Source: Neoconidiobolus thromboides FSU 785
Lineage: Eukaryota > Entomophthoromycota > Entomophthoromycetes > Entomophthorales > Neoconidiobolaceae
Length of the DNA stretch: 64,000 bases
Direction of reading: 5' to 3'
Assembly: GCA_025603075.1 (NCBI GenBank)
Contig: MU626260.1
Span: 186,001 to 250,000, forward strand
The notes beneath the pieces were generated by a model. The model searched no databases and had not been told where the DNA came from. It saw nothing but the letters and a program-made list of their open reading frames with translations. Of this stretch, positions 55,701-64,000 are shown piece after piece (the stretch's first letter is position 1; each line of letters starts with the position of its first letter). A program made the translations under genes and the position numbers.

Positions 55701-56246
55701 TAATTTTTTACTTAAGCTTAATAGTTGGGTAAACACCTCATCATTGATGTTTGGGATCAACCCTTTTATTTGAGTTTGCTTGTCATTATCTTTTAAGTTA
55801 TCATTCTTTAGCGTTTCAAGCACAAAATCGGTAGCACTTCTCAATTCATCGGGGGATAAATCACCGAGTTGTCTTTGAACCAAAGACAACATCATCTCAT
55901 AAATGGATTGTGTTTCCTTTGTTTTTGGACGATAGATAATGTCTTCCAAATCATCAGTAGCAGCCAGAACGGAATTATAGCCATAAGCTTTCTTTAAAGC
56001 TGCTTCTTCACGGCGACGTTTTTTCTTTTCTTGTACAGCATCAGAAGAACGATGCCTTTCTTTTTCTTGTGCATTCACTTTTTCACGTAATGCTTTGGAA
56101 CCAAACTCCTTTGGATCTATCTTACCATATAAGGTCTCTGGGTCCCCACTAGGTTCATCTTTTCCTCCACGACGACGATTTTCAATTACCAGGTTCGAGT
56201 TACCTGTGTATTGATATTGACTGTTTTTTGCTATTTCTTCAGCCAT
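49776..56246 (-). CDS. BRR2: U5 snRNP 200-kDa helicase Brr2 (Ski2-like)
   Basis: Single exon, 2156 residues. Brr2 unwinds U4/U6 snRNA to activate the spliceosome. The family architecture is seen in order: an acidic N-terminal plug region, helicase cassette 1 with APTGAGKTN (about residue 507), DEIHLLHDDRG (about 620), SATLPNYEDVA, GRAGRPQYD and the first Sec63 unit; then helicase cassette 2 with APSGSGKTI (about 1350), DDLHMVGSSNGP (about 1457), SAPLANAFD and MIGRAAKP, and the second Sec63 unit ending in EEDDEEEEDSDME. The first cassette keeps all catalytic motifs. The second has altered motifs II (DDLH instead of DExH) and III (SAP instead of SAT), as expected for its regulatory, mostly inactive role. 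Length equals yeast (2163) and human (2136). The intronless state over 6.5 kb is striking in a genome where most genes have introns. Confidence 0.97.
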   Translation of the reverse strand: MAEEIAKNSQYQYTGNSNLVIENRRRGGKDEPSGDPETLYGKIDPKEFGSKALREKVNAQEKERHRSSDAVQEKKKRRREEAALKKAYGYNSVLAATDDLEDIIYRPKTKETQSIYEMMLSLVQRQLGDLSPDELRSATDFVLETLKNDNLKDNDKQTQIKGLIPNINDEVFTQLLSLSKKLNDYKAEGAEEEKDDNIDGEIGVAVVFNEDEEDDMEIDEEEDEEEGEYDVPMDIKLANDIAQEAIESVEVEEKIESKKSKKEHEFESIQPYDIDRHWVLRLVKKYYSDEYMASQKTEEMMEILNKEASHREYENDLMAVTEFDHYNLVNMLVKNRDVIIWTLRLKEAGEDTQERKELEAEMTEKGLDHILKSLESDRSNKKGLGDLENRGANGNADRENVESQNDNLAPKQKIDLDMLAFNQGGHLMSNKKCLLPAGSTKTTHKGYEEYSVPAPESRPLGSNERLVPISDLPKWSQTSFGTTNSLNRVQSRVFPCAFEKLENMLLCAPTGAGKTNCAMLTILREIQENYNFETNSVNLDNFKIVYIAPMKALVQEMVTGFSKRLEYLNIKVAELTGDTQLTKTQIAETQIIVTTPEKWDVITRKATDRSYTNLVRLIIIDEIHLLHDDRGPVLESLVARTLRYSEENQERVRLVGLSATLPNYEDVATFLRVKKENLFFFDSSYRPCPLKQQFIGITEKKAIKRFQTMNEVAYKKILEQAGQNQSLIFVHSRKETARTAQSLRDMALDAGTLAEFIPNESSKEILNRKAEEINDPTLKDLLPCGFAIHHAGMTKADRTLVEDLFRDGHIQVLCSTATLAWGVNLPAHTVIIKGTQIYNPEKGRWAELSPQDVLQMLGRAGRPQYDTFGEGIIITTHNEIQYYLSLLNAQLPIESQFISKLADNLNAEIVLGTVRTREEAVHWLGYTYLYVRMLRNGSLYGIANHEQEEDPYLRQKRVDLIHSAANILDSCQLIKYDRRSGKLQGTELGRIASHYYITHKSMATYNQHLKPYMNYIELFRAFALSEEFKLIPVREEEKLEVARLLERVPIPIKENADEPAAKVSVLLQAYISQLNLEGFALMSDMVYITQSASRILRAIFEMCLRRGWAQLSRLALDLCKIVDHRCWLSMSPLRQFYTLTPDLIRKIERKDFPWERYFDLDAAQLGQLVGVPRAGKYIHNYVHMFPKLKLECHVQPITRSLLMFDLTIIPDFIWDNNHHGSAQQFWVIVEDCDGTTILYNESFVLKEQYSQDPHYLSFTVPLYDPLPPNYFVSVISDRWLHSEARQAVSFRHLILPDKYPPHTELYDYEPLPVGSLKESHQHLYNEWIKYFNPIQTQTNHVLYTTDDNAFVGAPSGSGKTICGEFAMLRLWSKSVTKEQPINRVVYIASNQDVIDEKYNYWKNRFNHLNKTVVSLTGEASADLKLIEGADLILATPTQWDLISRRWKQRKNVQTIGLFLMDDLHMVGSSNGPTYEVIVSRMRYIASQTKYKTRFVGLSAPLANAFDIAVWIGAPTSAVFSFHPSDRPVQIDIHIQSYSISHYPSRMLAMARPTYLAAKKYAEKDTTIVFVSSRRQCRLTAGELAALQGASKDNYGFLGCSKEEIQSAIEKIEDQSLAQLLTSGIGYYHEALSKNDLIIIKKLFEVKAIRVLVASKDSCWSMGNMLSQLVVIMGAQYYEGKEHRYIDYPLTDMLKMIGRAAKPFSGISGRVVLMCQPNKKEYFKKFINEGLPIESHLDHMLHDHFNSEIVTKSIENKQDAVDFLTWTFLYRRLIKNPNYYGLEGISQQHLSDHLTELVEKTMDELALAQCITIEDEVIVSPLNLGMIAGYYNIRYDTLDLISRSLTADTKLKGLLEIISAASEFSDIPMRHQENIVLSKLYTQLPVKLINPDMRKISTKVHLLLQAHFCRTQLPPDMTSDQISILRKIIPLLQATVDVTSSSGWLNPALAAMELAQMSVQAQWDRDSALKQIPYFNNERIELAKKLQVETVFDLMEMDNEREEILKGLTTSQINKVALFCNKYPSIKVEYQFITSPDEMISNEYSKLQVLLEREEEVNDTSVIANYFPMKKDEAYWLVLGDPKYKQLLGIKRFTMGNQLKLILNVLIPPPIGKRELELYLIPDCYIGSDQFFELKVNLLQGNDDEEDDEEEEDSDME

Positions 56247-56835
56247 GAGTAATTTGTTAAAAAATTAAAATGGGTTTTAATATGAATTTGTTAGTTAAGC
56301 CTATTGGTCAGCTTAGTTTTGCACAGTCTTTAAGTTAATTTAAGCAAAATTTCAATTGCAAAAAAGGGTTACTAAAAATCGGTCCCACCATTTTTTAGTC
56401 AAGCCCTTGCAAAAATTATAAAAAACAAATGGGCATATTTTTTTAAACTTTACTATTTTAGTATTAACAATATTTTTAATATAAAAAGATATGAGAATGT
56501 TTACTATTAAAGAAAGTAATTCATTTTGTTTTATTTGTTTCAGATCATTTCTCTTTTTCTTTTTTATAGTTTCAAAACAGCCCCAATATTTGAAAACAGC
56601 TTTGTAGTCTTATGTATTTTCCAAAATCAGCTGTTTATTTTAATAAAAAGGAGTATTAAAATCTTAGGTTTTGTTTATCAATTGTAAAGATAACAAGCAC
56701 CTAGAAAGCTATAAACTCAATCTATTCAACTTAATAAAATACTGTAATACATAAAAAATTAACTTTTAGCTTAGCTAATTAATTTTATATAAAAATAATA
56801 AAAGAGGCTATAATTTTTCAAGCAGTAAAATAACT
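56247..56835. promoter_or_regulatory. Spacer upstream of BRR2
   Basis: 589 bp between the BRR2 start and the alpha-tubulin 1 stop, both minus. It probably holds the BRR2 promoter. No defined element seen. Confidence 0.4.
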
Positions 56836-58203
56836 TTAATAATCCTCATCATCAACGTGATCTTCACCTTCCCCTACAATCTCTTGATAATCTCTTTCAA
56901 GCATAGCAAGATCTTCTCTAGCTTCAGAAAATTCTCCTTCTTCCATACCTTCACCAACATACCAATGAACGAAGGCTCTCTTAGCATACATAAGATCAAA
57001 GTTTTGATCCAATCTTCTCCAAGCTTCAGCTACTGCTGTATTATTCGATAACAAACAAACAGATCTATTAGTTTTAGCTAAACTAGAACCTGGAACAATG
57101 GTAGGTATTTGATTGGAAATACCAATCTTAAATCCACAAGGAGTCCAGTCAACAAATTGTATAGTACTCTTTGTTTTTAAAATTGAAGTAACTTTAGTAA
57201 CATCATTCGGCGTTACGTCACCACGATATAATAGTGCACATGACATATATTTACCTTTTCTTGGGTCGCATTTTACAAATACATTATCTGGTTCAAAACA
57301 ACTGGTAGTTAAATCAGCTACTGAAAAAGTTTCATGGCTTGATTTAGCATTAGATATAATTGGCGCCATTGAAGTTAATGGGAAATGGATTCTTGGGAAA
57401 GGTACTAAATTGGTTTGAAATTCAGCTAAATCTACGTTCAATTGGCCACTGAATCTTAAAGAAGTAGTTACTGAGGATACTGCTTGAGCAATGATTTGAT
57501 TTAAATCTTTATAATCTGGACGCTCAATACCGAGTTTGCTTTTACATAATTCGAATACAGCTTGGTTATCAATCATAAAAGTACAATCGGTATGATCAAT
57601 GCTAGAATGAGTATGGAGTACTGAATTATAGGGTTCAACTACAGCAGAAGATAATTCGGGTGATGGATAAATTGAAAAATTTAATACTGATTTTTTAGTG
57701 TAATTGGTAGCAACATAATCTAATAATAAAGACCCAAATCCAGAACCAGTACCACCACCAAACGAGTTAAAAAATAAAAACCCTTGTAAAGACTCAGAAC
57801 GCTCACATAGTTTATTCAATCTGTCCAATACAGGCTCTAAGAACTCTTTACCGACGGTATAATGACCACGAGCATAATTGTTAGCGGCATCTTCTTTACC
57901 TGTGATTAATTGATCAGGATGAAATAAAGTTCTATATTCACCTTGACGTATCTCGTCAATTACTGAAGGTTCTAAATCGGCAAAAATAGCTCTAGGGACA
58001 TATTTTCCCTTGGACGTTTCATAAAAGAAAGTTTCAAAGGCATTACTATGTGCTTCCTTAGCTCCGTTCGAATCACTGTTTCCATTAGTATTGATTTTAT
58101 TACCTTCTTTATCTATTCCATGTTCTAGACAGTATAATTCCCAGCATGCGTTACCTATCTGTACTCCCGATTGCCCTAAATGGACTGAAATGATTTCTCT
58201 CAT
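56836..58203 (-). CDS. Alpha-tubulin, divergent paralog 1
   Basis: Single exon, 455 residues. A subunit of the alpha-beta tubulin dimer. Nucleotide-binding and polymerisation motifs: [11 protein letters not shown], the glycine loop [16 protein letters not shown] (the usual HSF is NSF), [13 protein letters not shown], and [17 protein letters not shown], which keeps the Glu that catalyses GTP hydrolysis on the neighbouring beta subunit. The C-terminus is acidic and ends in DEDY, so it can be tyrosinated. It differs from paralog 2 at many positions: a longer, Asn/Ser-rich loop after HGID ([14 protein letters not shown]), [11 protein letters not shown] for the usual RLSxxYGKKS, SIDHTD for TLEHSD, and a ten-residue longer N-terminal loop. 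That suggests a faster-evolving, perhaps specialised isotype. It is divergently placed from dynactin p62 (430 bp). Confidence 0.96.
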   Translation of the reverse strand: MREIISVHLGQSGVQIGNACWELYCLEHGIDKEGNKINTNGNSDSNGAKEAHSNAFETFFYETSKGKYVPRAIFADLEPSVIDEIRQGEYRTLFHPDQLITGKEDAANNYARGHYTVGKEFLEPVLDRLNKLCERSESLQGFLFFNSFGGGTGSGFGSLLLDYVATNYTKKSVLNFSIYPSPELSSAVVEPYNSVLHTHSSIDHTDCTFMIDNQAVFELCKSKLGIERPDYKDLNQIIAQAVSSVTTSLRFSGQLNVDLAEFQTNLVPFPRIHFPLTSMAPIISNAKSSHETFSVADLTTSCFEPDNVFVKCDPRKGKYMSCALLYRGDVTPNDVTKVTSILKTKSTIQFVDWTPCGFKIGISNQIPTIVPGSSLAKTNRSVCLLSNNTAVAEAWRRLDQNFDLMYAKRAFVHWYVGEGMEEGEFSEAREDLAMLERDYQEIVGEGEDHVDDEDY

Positions 58204-58633
58204 TTGTAGCTTTGTTTAGAGTATTAAAAAGTAAAAAGGAATTTTTTAGTTTGTTGTTTTATTACGGAAGCTAAGGAGTTTGTAAGGTCATTTGATCTAA
58301 AGTTTTGATTTTTATTGGTTTTTTGGTTCGAACTTGGGATTAAGCGTCATCCAATTTATTATTCGTTCATTTTATTCTCGGCCTATTATAGTATATCCTT
58401 ATGTCTTGTTAGCAGTTAAGTGGATACTTAATGTATATATAGTATAAAACAATGGTTAGTTTATAGTTTATAAAAAACTAACAAAAGTAACATTTTCCAT
58501 CTTAATGTCATTAGTTCTATTTTTACTATCAAAAATAGATCCAACTTTAAAATCCAGAAAATAGTGTGAAATTTAAAAACTAAAACCAGGAACTTAACTT
58601 TTTTTCAAAACTTAGTTCAATTCAAAAAAAAAA
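58204..58633. promoter_or_regulatory. Divergent promoter between alpha-tubulin 1 and dynactin p62
   Basis: 430 bp with start codons facing out on both sides. A short run TATATATAG at 58434-58442 is TATA-like. The A-rich tract just before 58634 resembles fungal leaders. Confidence 0.45.
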
Positions 58634-60775
58634 ATGCGAATTGACCTACTGAAAGACCCAAAGCTATTAGAGACGCACCCAATCATGGGCCAAAAAAGCG
58701 TACAATACCAATGTCACTGTATTAACAATAATGGTTTTAACCAAGGTCAGCAGACAGAATTTCTATCCCATATAAACAAAGTAGAAAGTTTAACACAGCC
58801 TTTAATCAATTATCATTTCTGTAATACCTGTTTAAAAATATGCTGCTATCGTTGTATAAAAGAGAAGATATTATTTCATTATTGTCCAATATGTTTATTC
58901 GAGATACAAGGTGTTATTACTCAACCAGAAAAATTGAAGTAAGTAGTTCATTTTAAAGAGATGAGAGGACGATGCTTATGATCATTCTTAGATGTTGGAG
59001 AAATTGTTTAAGTTGTCCAGTATGTCAGTCTGGTCTAACCGTATTAGAAACAGTTGAAGAACCACAAAGTAAGTTAGGTGTGATGGCTATTCCACCAGAT
59101 ACTAGTGTTAAAGATAGTGAAAGCATCAGAAAATTTCATCTTAGGTGTTCATGCTGTAAATATGATAGTAGAGAAGATGATATTGAATTAGATAAATTAT
59201 CGTTTTTAGCTAGTGAGTTTTTATTTTATTTTATATGAGTTTAATAAGGTGCTAATAATACTTTCTTTCTAGATACTATTGCTCAACTTGAAAGAGATAA
59301 TGAAATAAGCTATAAAGAAGTTAATAATTTACAATTACATTATGATATTGAGCATATGATACCTTATTTTTTTAATTTTAATCCTAACCTATATGCTATT
59401 GAAGAGGTTGATGGCTTTGATATTAAAGTTTTGGATTTGTTCAAGTTAAGAGGAAAGAAATATAATTCAGTTCTATCACAGCTTATTAAAAAAGATGAGA
59501 ATCTAATGGAAGAAATTAAAGAATTTAACCAAAAGAAAGAACAAGCTATTATTAATGGAAACGGTAAATTTCCTATTTAATAATTAATCAGATGTATTTT
59601 ATTCATTTATTTGATTTATAGCTCCTTCAGTTGAAGAGATACTTAATTATGGTTTAAATTTAAATGAAAAGAAATATCCACAAAGACAAAATTTGAAATC
59701 AAGGAGAAGTAAATTATGCCCACATTGTAATGAAATTATATCGGATCCAAGTGTTAAAGCATCTCAAGAACATAAATTCTTTTTCAAATGTCCAGCATAG
59801 TAAGAGAAAATGATATTAATAGTTTTTGAAGTATTCATTTAATGTTTTTTTAGTCGTGAAGTACCAGATATTAAAATTGAAAATGACATTATTGAATTGA
59901 AAAAAGACAAGATGACAGTATTAAAATTGAAGTTTATTAATCCATTGAAATTTCAAACTTTTATTCACCTAAATTCTCCATTATCAAATACTTGGTTTAT
60001 TAAAGGGCAGTCAAATGACATCAATGATATTCTAGAAATTGAGGAACAGAAACAAAATTATATTGGAGATCCATTAAAAAGGTTTAATGCTGTTTTTAAT
60101 CATATGGTAAGATTAAAGAGAATAATATAATGTACAATATTCTAATATTGATTCATTTTATAGATTAAATTTATTAGTCCAAAATTTAGTATAGATGGAA
60201 ACGCTACTAATGCTTCTGAAATGAATTTAATGGAAGAAGATGAAGAAGAAATGATTGAGGTTGATAAAGTAACAATGGAGCAGATAAAAGAATTGGATTA
60301 TAACGCAGATAAACCGTTTCAAGCTGTTTACGAGAGGGTAAAAAACACAACTTGTGTTTATTTACCTATTATACCTAAAGGAGAACCTGGACAAGAAGTG
60401 GTGGTAAGTTCAGTTAGTAAAAACATCTTTTTTGATTTTTAATATATTGTTTTAGTTACCGCTGTTAATGGCTTATACTACTAAGGTAAAACAAATGAAG
60501 GGAAACGAAGATGACGAAGAAGAAATGGAAGTTGAAGAAGAAAAAAAAATTGAAGACTTTAAAACAGTACATGTTTGGGTATATCTTAAGTTGGGTAAAA
60601 TCTTAAATTAAAAATGTTGTATGTTAGTATATTTCATATTATCGCTTTATTAAAGTTTAATTTAATCCTGGGTTCGCCCAATGGTGTTTTAATTACTCCA
60701 TTCCTTATTAATAATACTCTAGTAAGTTATATTAATTGCTGTATGTTTAATAAATATGGTATATTATTATTTTAA
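58634..60775 (+). CDS. Dynactin subunit p62 (DCTN4)
   Basis: Part of the pointed-end complex of dynactin, which links dynein to cargo. Predicted exons 58634-58938, 58992-59212, 59273-59563, 59622-59799, 59854-60106, 60164-60403, 60456-60578 and tentatively 60656-60775. The N-terminal cysteine-rich half has several CxxC pairs: CHCINNN, FCNTCLKICCYRC, YCPIC, CWRNCLSCPVC and HLRCSCCKYDSRED, as in the p62 zinc region. Later parts read YPQRQNLKSRRSKLCPHC and PDIKIENDII, then FKTVHVWV near the end, which fits the C-terminal beta-sandwich. The 3' end is uncertain: an unspliced reading ends at 60611 (LKLGKILN), while a spliced one continues to 60775 (FNLILGSPNGVLITPFL). Another intron starting GTAAGT at 60722 is possible. 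Splice phases 2, 1, 1, 2, 0, 0 are consistent. Confidence 0.8.
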
Positions 60776-61025
60776 ATTTCCAACAAATAAATTGTAAAAA
60801 TTGTAATCAATGTTCCATTTATTTTTCCCATAATTAATTCTCGAAATTTGTCCATTAAAATATGATTCGTCGCTATTTCGTATTCGTTAACCATTGGTTG
60901 AATTTATTAATGAATGACTCAATAAAAAGGGGAACACAGAATTTATAGAATTATTGATTTCTTTATTGATTGTCTCACTCCATTACCCTGCAAGGCTAAT
61001 TAATAAAAAAGTAATAATTTAAAAA

Positions 61026-62381
61026 ATGCGTGAAGTAATTTCTATCCATGTTGGTCAAGCCGGTATTCAAATCGGTAACTCATGCTGGGAGCTCTACTGT
61101 TTAGAACACGGTATTAACCCTGATGGTTCCATGAACAGCGATAACCCAAACAATGTTGCTGGTGACTCTTTCAGCACCTTTTTCTATGAAACTGGTTCTG
61201 GCAAACACGTGCCACGTTCTGTTTTCGTCGATTTAGAACCAGCTGTCATTGATGAAGTTCGTGTTTCTAAATTCCGTTCCCTTTTCCATCCAGAGCAACT
61301 TATCTCTGGTAAAGAAGATGCTGCTAACAATTACGCACGTGGTCATTATACCGTTGGTAAAGAATTTGTTGATCCTGTTATGGATCGTATCCGTAAATTA
61401 GCTGATAACTGTGCTGGTCTCCAAGGTTTCCTTGTTTTCCACTCTTTCGGAGGTGGTACTGGTTCCGGTTTCGGTTCTTTACTTTTAGAACGTCTTTCTA
61501 CCGATTTTGGTAAAAAAGCTAAGCTTGAGTTCTCTGTTTACCCAGCTCCAGAAATCTCTTCCTCTGTTGTTGAACCATATAACTCTATCCTTACTACCCA
61601 CACTACCCTCGAACACTCCGACTGTTCATTCATGGTTGATAATCAAGCTATCTATGATATTTGCAAAACCAATCTTGGTATTGAACGCCCAAGCTACCAA
61701 AATCTTAACAACATGATTGCTCAAGTAGTTTCTTCTATCACTGCTTCTCTTCGTTTCGGTGGTGCACTTAATGTTGATCTTAATGAATTCCAAACTAATT
61801 TAGTACCATTCCCACGTATTCATTTCCCATTGGTTTCCTATGCTCCAATTATCTCAGCTGCTAAAGCTTCCCATGAATCCTTAAATGTCAATGACATTAC
61901 TAACTCTTGTTTCGAACCACGTAATGTTATGGTCAAATGTGACCCACGTAAAGGTAAATATATGGCTTGTGCCCTCTTATACCGTGGTGATGTTGTTCCA
62001 AAGGAAACCAATCAAATCATTGCTAAACTTAAGACCTCCCGCACTATTCAATTTGTTGACTGGTCTCCATGTGGTTTCAAGGTTGGTATTAACAACCGTA
62101 CCCCATCTGTCTTCCCAGACTCTGAACAAGCTCATGTGCCACGTGCTGTCTGTGCTCTTTCTAACAACACTGCTATTGCTGAAGCTTGGTCTCGTCTTGA
62201 CCATAAATTCGATCTTATGTACGCCAAACGTGCTTTCGTACATTGGTATGTTGGTGAAGGTATGGAAGAAGGAGAATTTTCTGAAGCCAGAGAAGATCTT
62301 GCTGCCCTTGAAAGAGATTACCAAGAAGTCGCTGTCGATTCTGCTGATCAAAACGATGAAGTTGTTGAAGATGACTATTAA
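61026..62381 (+). CDS. TUB1: Alpha-tubulin, conserved paralog 2
   Basis: Single exon, 451 residues, the usual alpha-tubulin length. Motifs: [78 protein letters not shown] and [19 protein letters not shown]. The catalytic Glu (LNEFQTNL) is present and the C-terminus is acidic and ends DDY. The loop that holds Lys40 in animal alpha-tubulins reads [13 protein letters not shown], so the acetylated lysine is absent. Codon use differs sharply from its neighbours: many GGT, GCT, TCC and CTT codons and a clearly lower A/T content, as in highly expressed genes. Contrasts with paralog 1 by its strong conservation. The upstream 250 bp (60776-61025) is the only room for its promoter. Confidence 0.98.
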   Translation: MREVISIHVGQAGIQIGNSCWELYCLEHGINPDGSMNSDNPNNVAGDSFSTFFYETGSGKHVPRSVFVDLEPAVIDEVRVSKFRSLFHPEQLISGKEDAANNYARGHYTVGKEFVDPVMDRIRKLADNCAGLQGFLVFHSFGGGTGSGFGSLLLERLSTDFGKKAKLEFSVYPAPEISSSVVEPYNSILTTHTTLEHSDCSFMVDNQAIYDICKTNLGIERPSYQNLNNMIAQVVSSITASLRFGGALNVDLNEFQTNLVPFPRIHFPLVSYAPIISAAKASHESLNVNDITNSCFEPRNVMVKCDPRKGKYMACALLYRGDVVPKETNQIIAKLKTSRTIQFVDWSPCGFKVGINNRTPSVFPDSEQAHVPRAVCALSNNTAIAEAWSRLDHKFDLMYAKRAFVHWYVGEGMEEGEFSEAREDLAALERDYQEVAVDSADQNDEVVEDDY

Positions 62382-62752
62382 ATATTTTGGAAATAAATTA
62401 TTGCTAGTTTGCTTAAGTGATATTCTTGTAATCAGAAATTTAGTTTTTTGTTCATTTAATATATCAATAGATTAAAAAGATCGAAAAGAGTATACTAATT
62501 GTTTATAAGTAAATTACAATAGTTGCTAAAGAGTGTATAGCTTTATGAATTTAAAAGGAACCCTATAAATGGAGAATAATAATAAAAATATAACAGCCAT
62601 TTAAAGTTCAACTAAGAAAATATAATAATCATGAAAATAAAACTAATCAAATAAAATGGTTTAAGATTACTCTGTATTATAAATAAGGCTTACTAAAATT
62701 ATAACATTTTTATTGTAAAGAAGGAATATAATAAAATAAAGGAAATAATTAA
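62382..62752. other. 3' flank of alpha-tubulin 2
   Basis: 371 bp of AT-rich sequence with no coding signal; followed by a MITE and tRNA-Lys. Confidence 0.5.
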
Positions 62753-62848
62753 AGGTGTCTTTTTGGTTTTATCACTTTTTCCATTTTTTAAGCGCTGTTT
62801 AAGTGGAAAAATTATTAGTAAAATTATTAAACAAAAGTATATCCCTCC
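62753..62848 (+). mobile_element. Foldback MITE, copy O, 72 bp upstream of tRNA-Lys
   Basis: About 96 bp, AGGTGTCT to ATCCCTCC, with the core TTTTTCCATTTTTTAAGCGC and TGGAAAAATTATTAGTAA. Both ends are degraded. The tRNA gene starts 72 bp downstream. Confidence 0.78.
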
Positions 62849-62920
62849 AACTTGAGAATGATAATCTTCAATTTGAATTTATTTATAATAACAGCTGGTA
62901 TTTCTCAATAATTAATAGGC

Positions 62921-62993
62921 GCCTGATTAGCTCAGTCGGTAGAGCATGAGACTTTTAATCTCAGGGTCATGGGTTCGAGCCCCATATCAGGCT
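62921..62993 (+). tRNA. tRNA-Lys (anticodon UUU)
   Basis: 73 nt, fits a complete cloverleaf. Acceptor stem GCCTGAT/ATCAGGC, D-arm GCTC..GAGC with AGTCGGTA loop, anticodon stem TGAGA/TCTCA with loop CTTTTAA (anticodon TTT), variable loop GGGTC, T-arm ATGGG-TTCGAGC-CCCAT, discriminator T. No intron. A run of T at about 63008-63012 can end Pol III transcription. A and B boxes (TAGCTCAGTCGG, GGTTCGAGCCCC) are present. Confidence 0.97.
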
Positions 62994-63055
62994 ACAAAGA
63001 TAGTCAATATTTTTGAAAGTAAATATTTTTTTGTTTGAAAATAAAATTAGTTTAT

Positions 63056-64000
63056 TTAAAGTTTTAAATGGGATATCCAAGCAGCTAAATAATCTTGATT
63101 CTGGTTTTCAGTATCTAAATTTTGGATTAAATTCGATAAATCAGCCAATAAAGCTAATGGCAATTCTTCTTGATTACTCTCAATCTTATGAATCTCATCA
63201 AACTCATTTGCTTTCTTTTCTGCTAATTGGATGACCTGATAATTTTTATATTTAATTAGTATAACTAAATTATACATCAGCTTATTAATAACTTACCAAA
63301 TCCGGGATTCCTGCCATGGATGCTACATTCATACCATAAGACTTAAGAAAACATTAATATATTGTAACTATTATTCCTTTATAAAAATTCACCTTGTTGC
63401 AAACCCCTTGTTTAAGTTTATATAAGAATTGAACCTTGTTTGAATTTGGTAACACTAAACAATCCATATGCATCATTTTAATTTTAGGATAATTGATAAA
63501 TTCGTTTGTTAGCATATGATAATGGGTAGAAAATAAGCCAAGGCATTGAATCTTTTGCAATAAGTAATATAGAACCGAATAAGCAATAGAATACCTAAAT
63601 ATTTAATTAAATATTTAATGAATTTCGATAATAAACAAGTTTACCCATCAAAAGTAGATGTACCTCTACCAAGCTCATCTAAAATAATTAATGAATTTTT
63701 GGTTGCTTCTTTTAAAATTCGACTCGTTTCTGAAAGCTCTACCATAAAGGTGGATTGCCCAGCTAATATATTATCATTAGCACCTAAAAAAATTAATGAT
63801 TATTCTAAATCAATTCAACTAAATAGCTACCAATTCTAGTAAAGATACTATCAAACGGAGTTAACTCACAGTACTCTGCTGGTACAAAACAACCCACTTG
63901 AGCCATAATAATGATAATACATATCTTAAATATTAATATTACTACTATATACTCATAGATAAAAACGACTTACTTGTCTTAAAATAGTTGATTTACCACC
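63056..64000 (-). CDS. MSH6: DNA mismatch repair protein Msh6 (C-terminal part)
   Basis: The gene enters from the right edge and ends at 63056. Predicted exons (minus): 64000-63974 (edge), 63924-63831, 63783-63645, 63594-63393, 63341-63297, 63235-63056. The MutS ATPase domain is seen: GGKSTILRQ at the edge (Walker A with its beginning outside the window), [37 protein letters not shown], the Walker B/signature [25 protein letters not shown], and the Msh6-type linker [24 protein letters not shown]. Msh6 forms MutS-alpha with Msh2 and recognises base mismatches and small loops in the nucleus. The choice of Msh6 over Msh2, 3 or 4 rests on FSTHYHML, the KSYGMNVA region and [10 protein letters not shown]; the N-terminal mismatch-binding part is out of view. 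Introns 47-61 nt. Confidence 0.9.

Noticed and set aside
58320-58345. A GGTTCGAAC stretch resembling a tRNA B box
   Set aside because: No A box, no matching stems and no cloverleaf around it; it lies in a divergent promoter.

Overview
The window is nuclear DNA from an AT-rich, intron-rich eukaryote, most probably a fungus. Evidence for a fungus: a Kin4-type kinase with a C-terminal KA1-like region, a fungal-length Rpo41-type mitochondrial RNA polymerase, Cox16, Ccz1, Sec7, Rrp15 and a Cdc25-type RasGEF. Introns are mostly 46-65 nt with GTAAGT/GTAAAT donors and TAG/CAG acceptors. Asparagine runs come from AAT microsatellites. Mitochondrial transcription and cytochrome oxidase assembly genes argue against an anaerobic gut fungus. 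An early-diverging filamentous fungus (for example Entomophthoromycotina/Conidiobolus-like) fits, but that placement is inference; no marker here settles it.

Layout. 1-4586: SEC7 ARF-GEF (minus, C-terminus off the left edge). 4.6-8.6 kb: gene-poor, two MITE copies. 8.6-9.4 kb: zinc-finger factor. 9.4-12.3 kb: gene-poor, three MITEs. 12.3-29.2 kb: a compact block of nine genes with no MITE: sphingolipid delta-4 desaturase, mitochondrial Trp-tRNA synthetase, MARCH5-like E3 ligase, SPRY protein, mitochondrial carrier, CCZ1, mitochondrial RNA polymerase, COX16, glycolipid transfer protein. 29.2-34.9 kb: MFS transporter between MITE-rich spacers. 34.9-42.8 kb: KIN4 kinase, RRP15 and PRP2 helicase; the last two are divergent with only about 35-104 bp between start codons. 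43.7-44.7 kb: secreted GDSL esterase. 44.7-47.3 kb: gene-poor, two MITEs. 47.3-64 kb: RasGEF, intronless BRR2, alpha-tubulin 1, dynactin p62, alpha-tubulin 2, tRNA-Lys(UUU), and MSH6 running off the right edge.

Functional themes. Five of the nine genes in the 12.3-29.2 kb block are predicted or likely mitochondrial. Two spliceosomal ATPases (Prp2, Brr2) lie about 7 kb apart. Microtubule genes cluster at 56.8-62.4 kb: two unequal alpha-tubulins flank a dynactin subunit.

The least expected element is a family of about 99-bp foldback MITEs. I count 14 clear copies and one doubtful, diverged relative, all intergenic. They have GGGGATGT-type terminal inverted repeats, and some copies sit in inverted pairs. 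I saw no autonomous transposase, CRISPR array or prokaryote-like system. Exon coordinates below were worked out by hand from splice signals and checked for reading-frame continuity; intron boundaries should be treated as predictions.
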